From Algoriphagus sp. AGSA1 (GTDB lineage Bacteria; Bacteroidota; Bacteroidia; Cytophagales; Cyclobacteriaceae): DNA of 64,000 bases. The notes under the pieces were generated by a model. That model saw only the letters and a list, made by a program, of their open reading frames with translations. It ran no database searches and had not been told where the DNA came from. Shown here in pieces: positions 24,895 through 32,519 of this stretch. The position numbers and the translations under genes are program-made. How positions within the stretch are numbered: position 1 is the stretch's first letter; every line of letters starts with the position of its first letter. The stretch covers positions 124,001 through 188,000 of the forward strand of contig NZ_JAJUWR010000011.1 of the NCBI RefSeq assembly GCF_021390545.1, written 5' to 3'.

Positions 24895-26994
24895 TTGTCC
24901 TTGTCCGGTTTTTTTGACACCAAGATAGAATTTCTCAAAGGAGTAGGGCCTCAGCGTGCCGCTCTGATCAATAAGGAGTTGAATATTTTCACCTTCGGGG
25001 AATTACTACAGCATTATCCGTTCCGCTACGAGGACAGGACAAAATTTTTTAAGATCAGGGAGCTTCATTCGGACATGGAATCGGTACAGGTGATTGCCAA
25101 AGTCCGAAAGGTAGAACTGGTGGGTATGGGCAATAAAAAACGACTGGTAGCTCATGTGGCCGATGAGACTGGGGAGATGGAAATGACCTGGTTCAAGGGA
25201 ATTGCATGGGTTCAAAAGAATATCGTGGCGGGTGCGGCTTATGTTTTCTTGGGAAAACCTGCCCAGTTTGGCAGAAAATGGAGTATAGCGCATCCGGAAA
25301 TGGAGCCTTTGACCACTGCCAACGAAAAAAGAAACAATTTTCAACCTATTTATTCCACCACTGAAAAGCTGAGAGCAAGGTTTTTGGATTCCAAAGGGAT
25401 TTCCAAAATCATGGAACAACTGTTACTGGTGTGTTTCCCCCACATTCAAGAGACCATTTCCCATCAGATTTTGGAGCAATATCAACTGATTGGAAAAAAG
25501 GAAGCGATACGGCAGATTCATTTTCCCACAGAGCCTACTCTTCTGCAGCGGGCAAGAAAACGCTTGAAATTTGAGGAGTTTTTCTATTTACAGCTCCGTC
25601 TGCTCACGCTAAAAATGGCCAGAACAGAAAAGTTCCGTGGCCAGGTTTTGAACAATACCGAATTGTTGACGGAATTTTATACCAATCATATTCCCTTCGA
25701 ACTCACCAATGCCCAGAAGCGGGTAATCCGAGAGGCGTATGTTGATTTGAAATCAGGCAAACAGATGAATCGTCTGATCCAAGGAGATGTGGGAAGTGGC
25801 AAAACCATGGTCGCTTTTATTTGCGCATTGATTGCGATCAGCTCGGGAGCACAGGCTTGTTTGATGGCCCCCACGGAGATTTTGGCGACTCAGCATTATG
25901 CAGGATTGAAGGAATTTGCGGACATGATGGGGCTGAAAATTGCTTTGCTGACAGGCTCTGCGAAAAAATCTGCACGTAGCGTGATTCATGAGGAACTTCT
26001 TTCCGGCGAACTCAAGATTCTGATCGGTACACATGCGCTTTTGGAAGATGTGGTTCAATTTCAAAACCTGGCCTTAGCAATAGTCGATGAACAACACCGC
26101 TTCGGTGTGGCACAGCGGGCGAAACTTTGGGCTAAGAATGAAGCCTTTATCCCTCATGTATTGGTCATGACGGCTACGCCTATTCCTAGAACCTTGGCAA
26201 TGACACTTTACGGGGACCTGGATGTGTCCGTGATCGATGAGATGCCTGCGGGTCGAAAGCCGATTCAAACAGTCCACCGTTACGATAAAGACAGGCTAAA
26301 AGTGTTTGGCTTTATCAACGAGGAAATAAAAAAAGGCAGGCAGGTTTATATCGTCTATCCTCTGATCGAGGAATCCGAAAAGATGGATTTGAAAAATGTG
26401 ATGGACGGCTACGAAAGTATCTCCCGTGCCTTTCCCAATTACCCAATCAGCATAGTAAATGGCAGTATGAAAGCCGATGCGAAGGAATATGAGATGCAGC
26501 GCTTCGTCAAGGGAGAGACGAAAATCATGGTAGCGACCACGGTGATCGAGGTGGGCGTGAACGTACCCAATGCTTCGGTGATGGTCATTGAGAACGCAGA
26601 GCGCTTTGGGTTGTCTCAGTTGCATCAGCTGCGGGGAAGGGTAGGAAGGGGGGCTGAACAGAGTTATTGCATCCTGATGAGCAAATATGAGCTTTCTAAA
26701 GACTCCCGTGTGAGGTTGGAAACCATGGTTCGTACAAACGATGGTTTCGAGATTGCGGATGTGGATTTGAGATTGCGCGGCCCCGGGGATCTGATGGGAA
26801 CCCAACAAAGCGGGATCACCGATTTGCTGATTGCGGATCTAAGTAAGGATGCTGCGATATTGACTTTGGCCCGAGATGCCGCACAGCAGCTATTGGCCGT
26901 AGATCCTGAACTGACTTCGCCTGAAAATGCACCTGTGCTTCGGCAAGTAAAGCAGCAGAAGAAAAGTGCTGTGAATTGGAGTAGAATTTCTTGA
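24895..26994 (+). CDS. recG: ATP-dependent DNA helicase RecG
   Basis: Branch-migration helicase for stalled forks and recombination (699 residues, typical). The wedge/OB domain occupies the N-terminus (KIEFLKGVGPQRAALINKEL, LLQHYPFRYEDRTKF), then helicase motifs: Walker A GDVGSGKT near residue 298, DEQHRFGV (Walker B) near 398, MTATPIPRTLAMTLYGDLD, and C-terminal QLHQLRGRVGRG. The start is a TTG at 24895 (a second TTG is at 24901); no ATG is available before conserved sequence. It stands alone. Confidence 0.95.
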   Translation: MSLSGFFDTKIEFLKGVGPQRAALINKELNIFTFGELLQHYPFRYEDRTKFFKIRELHSDMESVQVIAKVRKVELVGMGNKKRLVAHVADETGEMEMTWFKGIAWVQKNIVAGAAYVFLGKPAQFGRKWSIAHPEMEPLTTANEKRNNFQPIYSTTEKLRARFLDSKGISKIMEQLLLVCFPHIQETISHQILEQYQLIGKKEAIRQIHFPTEPTLLQRARKRLKFEEFFYLQLRLLTLKMARTEKFRGQVLNNTELLTEFYTNHIPFELTNAQKRVIREAYVDLKSGKQMNRLIQGDVGSGKTMVAFICALIAISSGAQACLMAPTEILATQHYAGLKEFADMMGLKIALLTGSAKKSARSVIHEELLSGELKILIGTHALLEDVVQFQNLALAIVDEQHRFGVAQRAKLWAKNEAFIPHVLVMTATPIPRTLAMTLYGDLDVSVIDEMPAGRKPIQTVHRYDKDRLKVFGFINEEIKKGRQVYIVYPLIEESEKMDLKNVMDGYESISRAFPNYPISIVNGSMKADAKEYEMQRFVKGETKIMVATTVIEVGVNVPNASVMVIENAERFGLSQLHQLRGRVGRGAEQSYCILMSKYELSKDSRVRLETMVRTNDGFEIADVDLRLRGPGDLMGTQQSGITDLLIADLSKDAAILTLARDAAQQLLAVDPELTSPENAPVLRQVKQQKKSAVNWSRIS

Positions 26995-27018
26995 TAGTGT
27001 GAATTAACCTTTTTTACT

Positions 27019-27681
27019 ATGCGTAAATTGATAACATGTCTTTTGATCTATCTTGTATCCGTATCTTATGGAATATGTCAACTCACGGAAGAATCAAATT
27101 ATCCTGAGGGAATTTATAAAAGCAAGGAGGATTTTTTAAAGAAAAAACCGAGTAGCATTGCCAAAATATATCCTGAAGGGATTAACAGAGAAGAAATCAA
27201 GGAGGATAATCAGCTAATCAGAGATATATTCTTTTTCGATGTTACTACAGGCAAAAAGCTGAAAAAAGTATTTGCCGTATCCTATCAGGGTAACTTGTAT
27301 TTTCAGTATGGAAGTATCGTGGCTGGGAAAAACAGAAATAAAAAAGACAAAGATCAAACGGTAAATATGCTTCTATCATCGGCATTTGCCCAAGTGTTAT
27401 TATCTGGGGAACGTTATCTTTATACTGAGCTGGAAATTCAAAGTGGATGGGAGCAAGGGCTCTATTCGAACATGGGTTTGGTCGGTGCCGCCGCAATGTC
27501 CAATATGGGTAAGATTAAAGGAGTCGTGTGGGATTGTCGCAATAGCGAATTCAATATCTTCAGACACTGTAAGGATCTGAATGATTTTCTTACTTCCCAT
27601 GCCGCTTCCTATTCGATAGCATGCACGGATAAAAAATATGATCTGGGACAGTTGCGGCTAACTATGTTGGAGCTTAAATAA
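27019..27681 (+). CDS. Secreted protein of unknown function
   Basis: 220 residues with a signal peptide (LITCLLIYLVSVSYGICQ). The mature region has a repeated motif, YPEGIYKSKEDFLKKKPSS and IYPEGINREEIKEDN, then KKVFAVSYQGNLYFQYGSI, and late cysteines (WDCRNSEFN, RHCKDLNDF, IACTDKKYD). Related short proteins occur in Bacteroidota but I cannot name a domain with certainty. It lies 24 bases after recG without an obvious promoter and is convergent with a lectin-fold gene across a hairpin-rich spacer. Confidence 0.6.
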   Translation: MRKLITCLLIYLVSVSYGICQLTEESNYPEGIYKSKEDFLKKKPSSIAKIYPEGINREEIKEDNQLIRDIFFFDVTTGKKLKKVFAVSYQGNLYFQYGSIVAGKNRNKKDKDQTVNMLLSSAFAQVLLSGERYLYTELEIQSGWEQGLYSNMGLVGAAAMSNMGKIKGVVWDCRNSEFNIFRHCKDLNDFLTSHAASYSIACTDKKYDLGQLRLTMLELK

Positions 27682-27721
27682 GTCACGATTTCCCCGTTTA
27701 TTTGAAATCGGCTCTACTTAG

Positions 27722-27808
27722 GGCATGCTGAAAAACATCAGTAATTGATCAAAAGCTATCGTTTTGAGTGATTGGCCGATTTTTCATGTGAGCTGTTTTT
27801 CAGCAAGC
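27722..27808. repeat. Hairpin/MITE-like element between convergent genes
   Basis: TGCTGAAAAAC (27726-27736) and its reverse complement (27795-27805) are perfect, and pairing extends outward with one mismatch to about 16 bases. The interior has a second imperfect inverted repeat (TCAAAAGC / GTTTTGAG). It may be a bidirectional terminator or a small non-autonomous element; I see no clear target duplication. Confidence 0.55.
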
Positions 27809-27813
27809 CATAT

Positions 27814-28455
27814 TTAATTCACACTTGTAGGTTGTAACACGATTTTAAGATTTTTAAATTCTCCCATTGACCCATTTCCCACCCAAAGTCCAATCATTCC
27901 ATTATCCCTTTCAGAGAGACTTGACACTACCAAACAAGGATCGGGTTGGTTGTTTACGTAAACACTGATCTTACCGCTGATTTTGGTGATCCTTAGATGA
28001 AACCAATCATTTGGATCCGGAGCAGGTTCAAGCGAGTTTTCGTATTTACCCGGGTATTTTTCCCGAAGCACATCCCAGGTATAATCAGGATTATAAGTAT
28101 ATTGGACAGCATGGGTTCTCCGTGCTTCGTTTTGAAAATTGAAAGGTCTAAAATAAAGTGTTTCATACTCATATTCACCTTGAATATTGAAAGCCAAGCC
28201 TACAAAACTTGCTCCCTGTTTATCTTCCCCTTTGACGTCAAGCTCAATACTTCCATCCTGAAAATCAAAGTCTTTTAGAACCATCATTCCGTCCCCTTCC
28301 CCAGCATTCAGTTCTATGCCGTTTGTCGTTGATTTTGATGGCTCTCTATTCTGGACATACCAGAGATTGTGATCGTGTAGGTTTGGTGTAAACTCTTGTG
28401 CAAATGCAACTTGAGCTAGTGTCACAAATACTAAAGGAACTATTGCTTTCTTCAT
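27814..28455 (-). CDS. Secreted concanavalin A-like (DUF1080/LamG-type) protein
   Basis: 213 residues with a signal peptide (AIVPLVFVTLAQVAFAQ). The mature part is one jelly-roll domain resembling 3-keto-disaccharide hydrolase (DUF1080) or LamG proteins: MMVLKDFDFQDGSIELDVKG, FVGLAFNIQGEYEYETLYFR, DWFHLRITKISGKISVYVNN and GMIGLWVGNGSMGEFKNLKI. I see no defined catalytic set, so it may bind carbohydrate rather than cleave it. The same fold opens the neighbouring protein at 28517-29902 (IEFDSFDTKALSFFFRMKD, FKFVVSGSRMEIYIN), so the two are paralogous in part. Confidence 0.75.
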   Translation of the reverse strand: MKKAIVPLVFVTLAQVAFAQEFTPNLHDHNLWYVQNREPSKSTTNGIELNAGEGDGMMVLKDFDFQDGSIELDVKGEDKQGASFVGLAFNIQGEYEYETLYFRPFNFQNEARRTHAVQYTYNPDYTWDVLREKYPGKYENSLEPAPDPNDWFHLRITKISGKISVYVNNQPDPCLVVSSLSERDNGMIGLWVGNGSMGEFKNLKIVLQPTSVN

Positions 28456-28516
28456 CTTAAATTGTTTTTCAGTTGTTTATCGTATCAATCAAGTCATTAT
28501 GAGCTGTCAGAACAGA

Positions 28517-29902
28517 TCAATCAGCCTTTTCCAGTTTCAAGACATTTTTACCATCAAGAATAAATTCCATCCCAGATGGTGCACCTACTGGATTATAAAG
28601 GAATTGAATATCCAAATTCATTTCCCTGACGAAAAACAAGGATTCCGATTTGGGATAGGCAGTCCCATTGAACACATCGCTTGCCATAGTCAAAGAATAA
28701 GCATCACTGGTAATGACTAGTTCGATCCCGTTTTCTGTCAAATATTTTCCCTCAAATGCTTTTAAAGATGCTTTAGGAAGTATGGTCATGCGGTCGTCAA
28801 AACTAGGGTCAGGGGAAACCTTGATTTCGCTCAGATTGTCCAGTCTCATCATAGCCCCTGTGCCCCATGCCTGATTTGCGATACCTATTAACAACTCATT
28901 CTGTCCCTTTTTTAAGGGCAATTCAAAGGATGTGTTTTCGATAGAAATCCTTCCATCAGGCTTCTTAGCCATTAGTCTTCCTTGCAAGTTTTTGTCTAAG
29001 TAGAGCATTTGGCCATTCAGGAACACCCACATCTCAGTAAGGAATCCAAAATCAACTTGCTTGGTTTGTTCTTTTTCTGACTCAATTTTCAGTTTGAGCC
29101 AATTCAACCTTTTTTCTTCTATTTTACCAAATAGCCTTGTCAGGTTTACCAAGCCTCTTCTTTCCGTCGTTATTATCTTCCATTCAGTATCCGGTGAAGG
29201 AAGGTATTCATAGCTGAAATCTATTTTATCCGGTATTTGAATTCCTTCGCTCACAGCCCAGCTGCGGATATACCTGGGATCATTTGCTACAGGATCGATA
29301 CCCGGTAAAGTAGAAAGACCACCTGTATTCTTTGGGTCAATCTTTACATTTGATATCTCTGCTTCTCCCTCAAAACCCAATAGCCCTGTCTCAAAATTTC
29401 CCTCCAGATGATCCACTTCTAAAGTTGGAGTTTCGCTGTTGATATAGATTTCCATTCTGGAACCTGAGACTACAAACTTAAAATGATTCTTTCCCTCCAG
29501 GCTAAAATTGGCATTTGATTGGTATTGAGGATAAATATTCCACATTAAAACACCATCTATGTAGGGGGCATACTGAATAGCATCCATGGCGGTGGAATCG
29601 CCGGCCCTAGCAGTTCTTAGGTAGAAATACTCATTTTCATCCCTATCTTTCATTCTGAAGAAAAAGGAGAGTGCCTTGGTGTCAAATGAATCAAACTCTA
29701 TAGTCCCATTGCTAAACTCAAGGTTCTTGGCAACTACTTTTCCCGACGAAGGAGAAATAAGCATTTTTTGGGTACCATTCTCAGTTTTGAATTCGACTGT
29801 ATTCCCGGTATAATCCCATGTATCGGAATCAAGTGGAATTGTTTGGCTCTGCAAACTGGAAAACAGCATAGTAAAAGTGCCGAATAAAATGAGTTTTTTC
29901 AT
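28517..29902 (-). CDS. Secreted lectin-fold protein with C-terminal extension
   Basis: 461 residues with a signal peptide (LILFGTFTMLFSSLQSQ). Residues about 20-195 are a concanavalin A-like domain (NLEFSNGTIEFDSFDTKALS, EYFYLRTARAGDS, MEIYINSETPTLEVDHLEGN) matching the protein encoded just downstream. About 210-370 form a second beta-rich region that looks like a galactose-binding-like jelly roll (LPLKKGQNELLIGIANQAWG, TGAMMRLDNLSEI). A small C-terminal lipocalin-like piece follows. It is divergent from a membrane-bound regulator, which suggests shared control. The substrate or ligand is unknown. Confidence 0.7.
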   Translation of the reverse strand: MKKLILFGTFTMLFSSLQSQTIPLDSDTWDYTGNTVEFKTENGTQKMLISPSSGKVVAKNLEFSNGTIEFDSFDTKALSFFFRMKDRDENEYFYLRTARAGDSTAMDAIQYAPYIDGVLMWNIYPQYQSNANFSLEGKNHFKFVVSGSRMEIYINSETPTLEVDHLEGNFETGLLGFEGEAEISNVKIDPKNTGGLSTLPGIDPVANDPRYIRSWAVSEGIQIPDKIDFSYEYLPSPDTEWKIITTERRGLVNLTRLFGKIEEKRLNWLKLKIESEKEQTKQVDFGFLTEMWVFLNGQMLYLDKNLQGRLMAKKPDGRISIENTSFELPLKKGQNELLIGIANQAWGTGAMMRLDNLSEIKVSPDPSFDDRMTILPKASLKAFEGKYLTENGIELVITSDAYSLTMASDVFNGTAYPKSESLFFVREMNLDIQFLYNPVGAPSGMEFILDGKNVLKLEKAD

Positions 29903-29972
29903 TGTTGTTGGTTTAGGGTGCTAGAATATGGTTGCCAATTTAAGAGCACACTCATTGAACCAAGGATCAAAG

Positions 29973-29992
29973 GCTGTTCAAAAGCTGTTCAA
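29973..29992. promoter_or_regulatory. Direct repeat, candidate operator in divergent promoter region
   Basis: GCTGTTCAA occurs at 29973-29981 and 29984-29992, an 11-bp period equal to one helical turn, between the divergent lectin-fold and regulator genes. A reversed half-site (TTGAAC) lies at 29955-29960. This is inference from position and spacing. Confidence 0.4.
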
Positions 29993-30067
29993 GGTTTTTC
30001 ACGAACTTTTTTACGTGGACAAAAAATCAAACAGTTATCTTTCTTTGTAGAAAACAGAGAATATCGA

Positions 30068-31366
30068 ATGCTAAATAATCCATCCAGTTTAAAAAAATGC
30101 TTAGCACTGATTGAGGAAAATTTGGGCTGGGGTGACAGCCAGTATTGGAAAAATAATGATTTCGAATTATTGAGTGAGAAAATTTTTTCCAAAACGGGCG
30201 TAAATCTGAGCACAAGCACCCTAAGGAGACTTTGGGGGAAAGTCAAATATGAGAGTGAGCCTCAAATTACGACCCTAAACGCATTGGCTAAGTTTATTGG
30301 ATTTGATAGCTTCAGGGATTTCGATGACTCGATTCACAAAGAAGTTGAAATGGAAATCCCTGAACCCGGAAAACCGCAAGATGTGCCGTTCCAAAAAAAG
30401 GGGATGTTGAAGTGGAGTTCAAATCAGATTTCCGCCTTATTGGTTGTTGCTGCTTTGATTACAGTGATCCTAGTCGGATGGAACTTTTTGGATGAGAAGC
30501 CTGAACAGACAGTGGATCCGGCAACATTTACGTTTAGCAGCCAGCCTGTCACTTCCGGGGTTCCCAATTCGGTAGTATTTGAGTTTGATGTTTCAAGTGC
30601 GCCTACAGATTCTCTTTTTATCCAGCAATCCTGGGACACAAGCAAGAGGTTTAAAATCGACAAAAATCAAAATCAAGCTACATCCGTCTATTACTATCCG
30701 GGCTATTTTAGGGCAAAACTGATTATGGGAGAAAAAGTGATGCAGGAACATGACCTTTTAATAGCCACAGATGGCTGGCTTTCACTTGTCGAAAACGATC
30801 CTGTCCCCATTTATTTCAAAAAGGAGGAAGTCATCAAAAATGGCAAACTAAGCCTTTCTGAAAGCGATCTTCTGAGCAAGAACATCAGTTTGCAACCGGA
30901 ATTGCCAATTTCCCGGTTTTATTATGTGGAGGACTTTGGGAGCCTATCCAGTGATTCTTTTTCTTTGGAAACTCGTTTTCGCAATACCTATTCAGAAGGA
31001 AGTGGAACCTGTCAGTTTTCCCAGCTGGTAATTATTTGTCAGAATAGTGCCCTTATGATCCCGGTTTCAATTCCGGGATGCTCCTCTGAGATCGGTGTGT
31101 TTTTGGCTGGGGAAAGTATAGAGGGGAAAAAGGCCGACTTGTCAGGTTTTGGTGTGGATTCTTCAGAATGGGCTGAAATGCAGATTTCTGTAATGGATAA
31201 GGAAGTGAAAGTGCGCATGGCTGACACCCTTGTTTTACAAAAATCATTTACCGAAGATGCTGGAGATATAGTGGGAGTAGGCTATTTTTTTGAAGGTACG
31301 GGTGAAATTGATTTTTTAAGGCTTTTCGATAAAAATAAAAGTGTAATCCTTCAAGAAGAATTTTAG
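30068..31366 (+). CDS. Membrane-anchored putative regulator with extracytoplasmic sensor domain
   Basis: I start it at ATG 30068 (432 residues); the longer frame from 29918 would cover the operator-like repeats. Residues 1-90 form a conserved helical domain (SLKKCLALIEENLGWGDSQY, STSTLRRLWGKVKYESEPQ, TTLNALAKFIGFDSFRDFDD) that looks like a DNA-binding helix-turn-helix. One membrane helix follows (about 118-138, ISALLVVAALITVILVGW). The outer part starts with a beta-sandwich (VVFEFDVSSAPTDSLFIQQS, VYYYPGYFRAKLIMG) and ends in a lectin-like jelly roll (FSLETRFRNTYSEGSG, IDFLRLFDKNKS). Similar proteins are common in Cytophagales with no assigned role known to me; a ligand-sensing one-component regulator is my inference. 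Confidence 0.68.
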   Translation: MLNNPSSLKKCLALIEENLGWGDSQYWKNNDFELLSEKIFSKTGVNLSTSTLRRLWGKVKYESEPQITTLNALAKFIGFDSFRDFDDSIHKEVEMEIPEPGKPQDVPFQKKGMLKWSSNQISALLVVAALITVILVGWNFLDEKPEQTVDPATFTFSSQPVTSGVPNSVVFEFDVSSAPTDSLFIQQSWDTSKRFKIDKNQNQATSVYYYPGYFRAKLIMGEKVMQEHDLLIATDGWLSLVENDPVPIYFKKEEVIKNGKLSLSESDLLSKNISLQPELPISRFYYVEDFGSLSSDSFSLETRFRNTYSEGSGTCQFSQLVIICQNSALMIPVSIPGCSSEIGVFLAGESIEGKKADLSGFGVDSSEWAEMQISVMDKEVKVRMADTLVLQKSFTEDAGDIVGVGYFFEGTGEIDFLRLFDKNKSVILQEEF

Positions 31367-31367
31367 A

Positions 31368-31463
31368 TTACGTCTTCTTTTGCTTAAACATCTCTCCAAT
31401 TCTCCTAAAAATCTGCTTTTCCTTTTCCCAAAAGAAAGGGAATTGGAAAAGTATACCGAAAAT
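31368..31463 (-). pseudogene. Duplicated 3' end of the DUF6787-like membrane gene
   Basis: The minus strand here encodes FFWEKEKQIFRRIGEMFKQK followed by a lysine, a threonine and a stop, closely matching the C-terminus of the gene at 32132-32458 (FFWEKEKDFFRRIGRMFSKK). Upstream the frame meets a stop, and everything before the last ~30 codons is missing. The copies differ at many bases, so the duplication or recombination is old. The HigBA pair sits between the intact gene and this tail. Confidence 0.75.
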
Positions 31464-31482
31464 TCAGACACTAGACTTTTAT

Positions 31483-31785
31483 TTATATGACATTTTTTTC
31501 CTCGAAATGTTTTATATCATTGAGCTCTTTTTCTTTCCGCAGACTTTCTTCTTCAATATCATAATCGTCTTGAATGCCCAGCCAGAATTTAGGAGAGTTT
31601 CTAAAATATTTACTCAGGCGAAGTGCTGTATCAGCTGTGATTCTCCGGTTACCTTTTCTTATTTCAGACACCCTAGTTTGAGGAATGCCAAGGTCTTTGG
31701 ACAGCCTATAAGCAGTAATGCCCAAAGGTTCTAGAAATTCAAGGTTTAGGATTTCGCCTGGATGTATGTTTGCTAACTTTTCCAT
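31483..31785 (-). CDS. higA: HigA-family antitoxin
   Basis: 100 residues. MEKLANIHPGEILNLEFLEP is the HigA start, followed by a Cro/C1-type helix-turn-helix, TAYRLSKDLGIPQTRVSEIRKGNRR then ITADTALRLSKYFRNSPKFW. It neutralises HigB and represses the operon (family knowledge). The order toxin first, antitoxin second, 3 bases apart, is the hallmark of the HigBA class. A TTTTACTA inverted repeat just upstream of higB is the likely operator. Confidence 0.92.
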   Translation of the reverse strand: MEKLANIHPGEILNLEFLEPLGITAYRLSKDLGIPQTRVSEIRKGNRRITADTALRLSKYFRNSPKFWLGIQDDYDIEEESLRKEKELNDIKHFEEKNVI

Positions 31786-31788
31786 GTT

Positions 31789-32073
31789 TTAGTGATAATC
31801 AACTATTTCTACCTCTTTTGAATTTCCGCTTTCCCACTTGAAGATTATACGCCATTGGATATTTATTCTAATGCTGTAATAGCCAGAAAGATTTCCAGAG
31901 AGCTTTTCTTCTAATCGATTTGAAGGAGGAACGAGTAAATCTCCAATGTTTTGTGAGTTATTCAGCATTCTTAATTTTCTACGACCGATTTGTTGAATAT
32001 CAAGAGGAAGCTTTTTTACTCGAATTCCATCCCAGATTTTTTCAGTTTCTCTGGATCCAAAAGATAGAATCAT
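31789..32073 (-). CDS. higB: HigB-family toxin (RelE superfamily mRNA interferase)
   Basis: 94 residues, MILSFGSRETEKIWDGIRVK at the start, then DIQQIGRRKLRMLNNSQNIG, LVPPSNRLEEKLSG and YSIRINIQWRIIFKWESG, the usual HigB/RelE strand order with basic residues in the cleft. It is predicted to cleave mRNA on the ribosome. It appears intact and paired with its antitoxin. Confidence 0.92.
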   Translation of the reverse strand: MILSFGSRETEKIWDGIRVKKLPLDIQQIGRRKLRMLNNSQNIGDLLVPPSNRLEEKLSGNLSGYYSIRINIQWRIIFKWESGNSKEVEIVDYH

Positions 32074-32081
32074 GATACGTT

Positions 32082-32108
32082 TTTTACTAGCGTAATGAGT
32101 TAGTAAAA
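32082..32108. promoter_or_regulatory. Inverted repeat, likely HigA operator
   Basis: TTTTACTA (32082-32089) and TAGTAAAA (32101-32108) form a perfect 8-bp inverted repeat with an 11-bp spacer, 8 bases upstream of the higB start. Confidence 0.6.
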
Positions 32109-32131
32109 GTTTAAGGTATTATAAAATGGAA

Positions 32132-32458
32132 TCACTTCTTTTTAGAAAACATCCTCCCAATCCTTCTGAAAAAATCCTTTTCCTTCTCCCAGAAGAAGTT
32201 AAACTGGCCGAAAATAAAGCCATAGATCAACAGAAAAATCTGGTACAGGGGAAGAACCAATAATAGGTAAAGTACCGTGTTGACAAAGCCGCCCTTTTCG
32301 ACCCCGAAAAAATCCAGGATTGGGTTTTTGATAAAGAGAATAGTAAAACCCGTACAGGCAAAAACCAGCAAAACCAGGATGACCTGAAGCAGGCTGTTCA
32401 ATTTCCACTTGGTTTGAAGGCGCTGAAGAAACCCTGACTTATCGTTTTTCACTGACAT
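32132..32458 (-). CDS. Small membrane protein, DUF6787-like
   Basis: 108 residues with two or three hydrophobic helices (LLQVILVLLVFACTGFTILF, FVNTVLYLLLVLPLYQIFLL) and a basic, aromatic C-terminal tail (FGQFNFFWEKEKDFFRRIG). I believe it belongs to the Bacteroidota DUF6787 family, function unknown. It lies upstream of higBA on the same strand, 58 bases away. A partial second copy of its C-terminus is found beyond higA at 31368-31463. Confidence 0.7.
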   Translation of the reverse strand: MSVKNDKSGFLQRLQTKWKLNSLLQVILVLLVFACTGFTILFIKNPILDFFGVEKGGFVNTVLYLLLVLPLYQIFLLIYGFIFGQFNFFWEKEKDFFRRIGRMFSKKK

Positions 32459-32484
32459 GTCCCAAAAGTAACAAGAATCAGTCT

Positions 32485-32514
32485 AAATAAAATAGCCGAC
32501 ACTAGGCCGGCTAT
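32485..32514 (-). terminator. Terminator after lysC
   Basis: ATAGCCG/CGGCTAT stem (32492-32498 with 32508-32514) followed on the minus strand by TTTATTT, 5 bases after the lysC stop. Confidence 0.7.
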
Positions 32515-32519
32515 CATTT

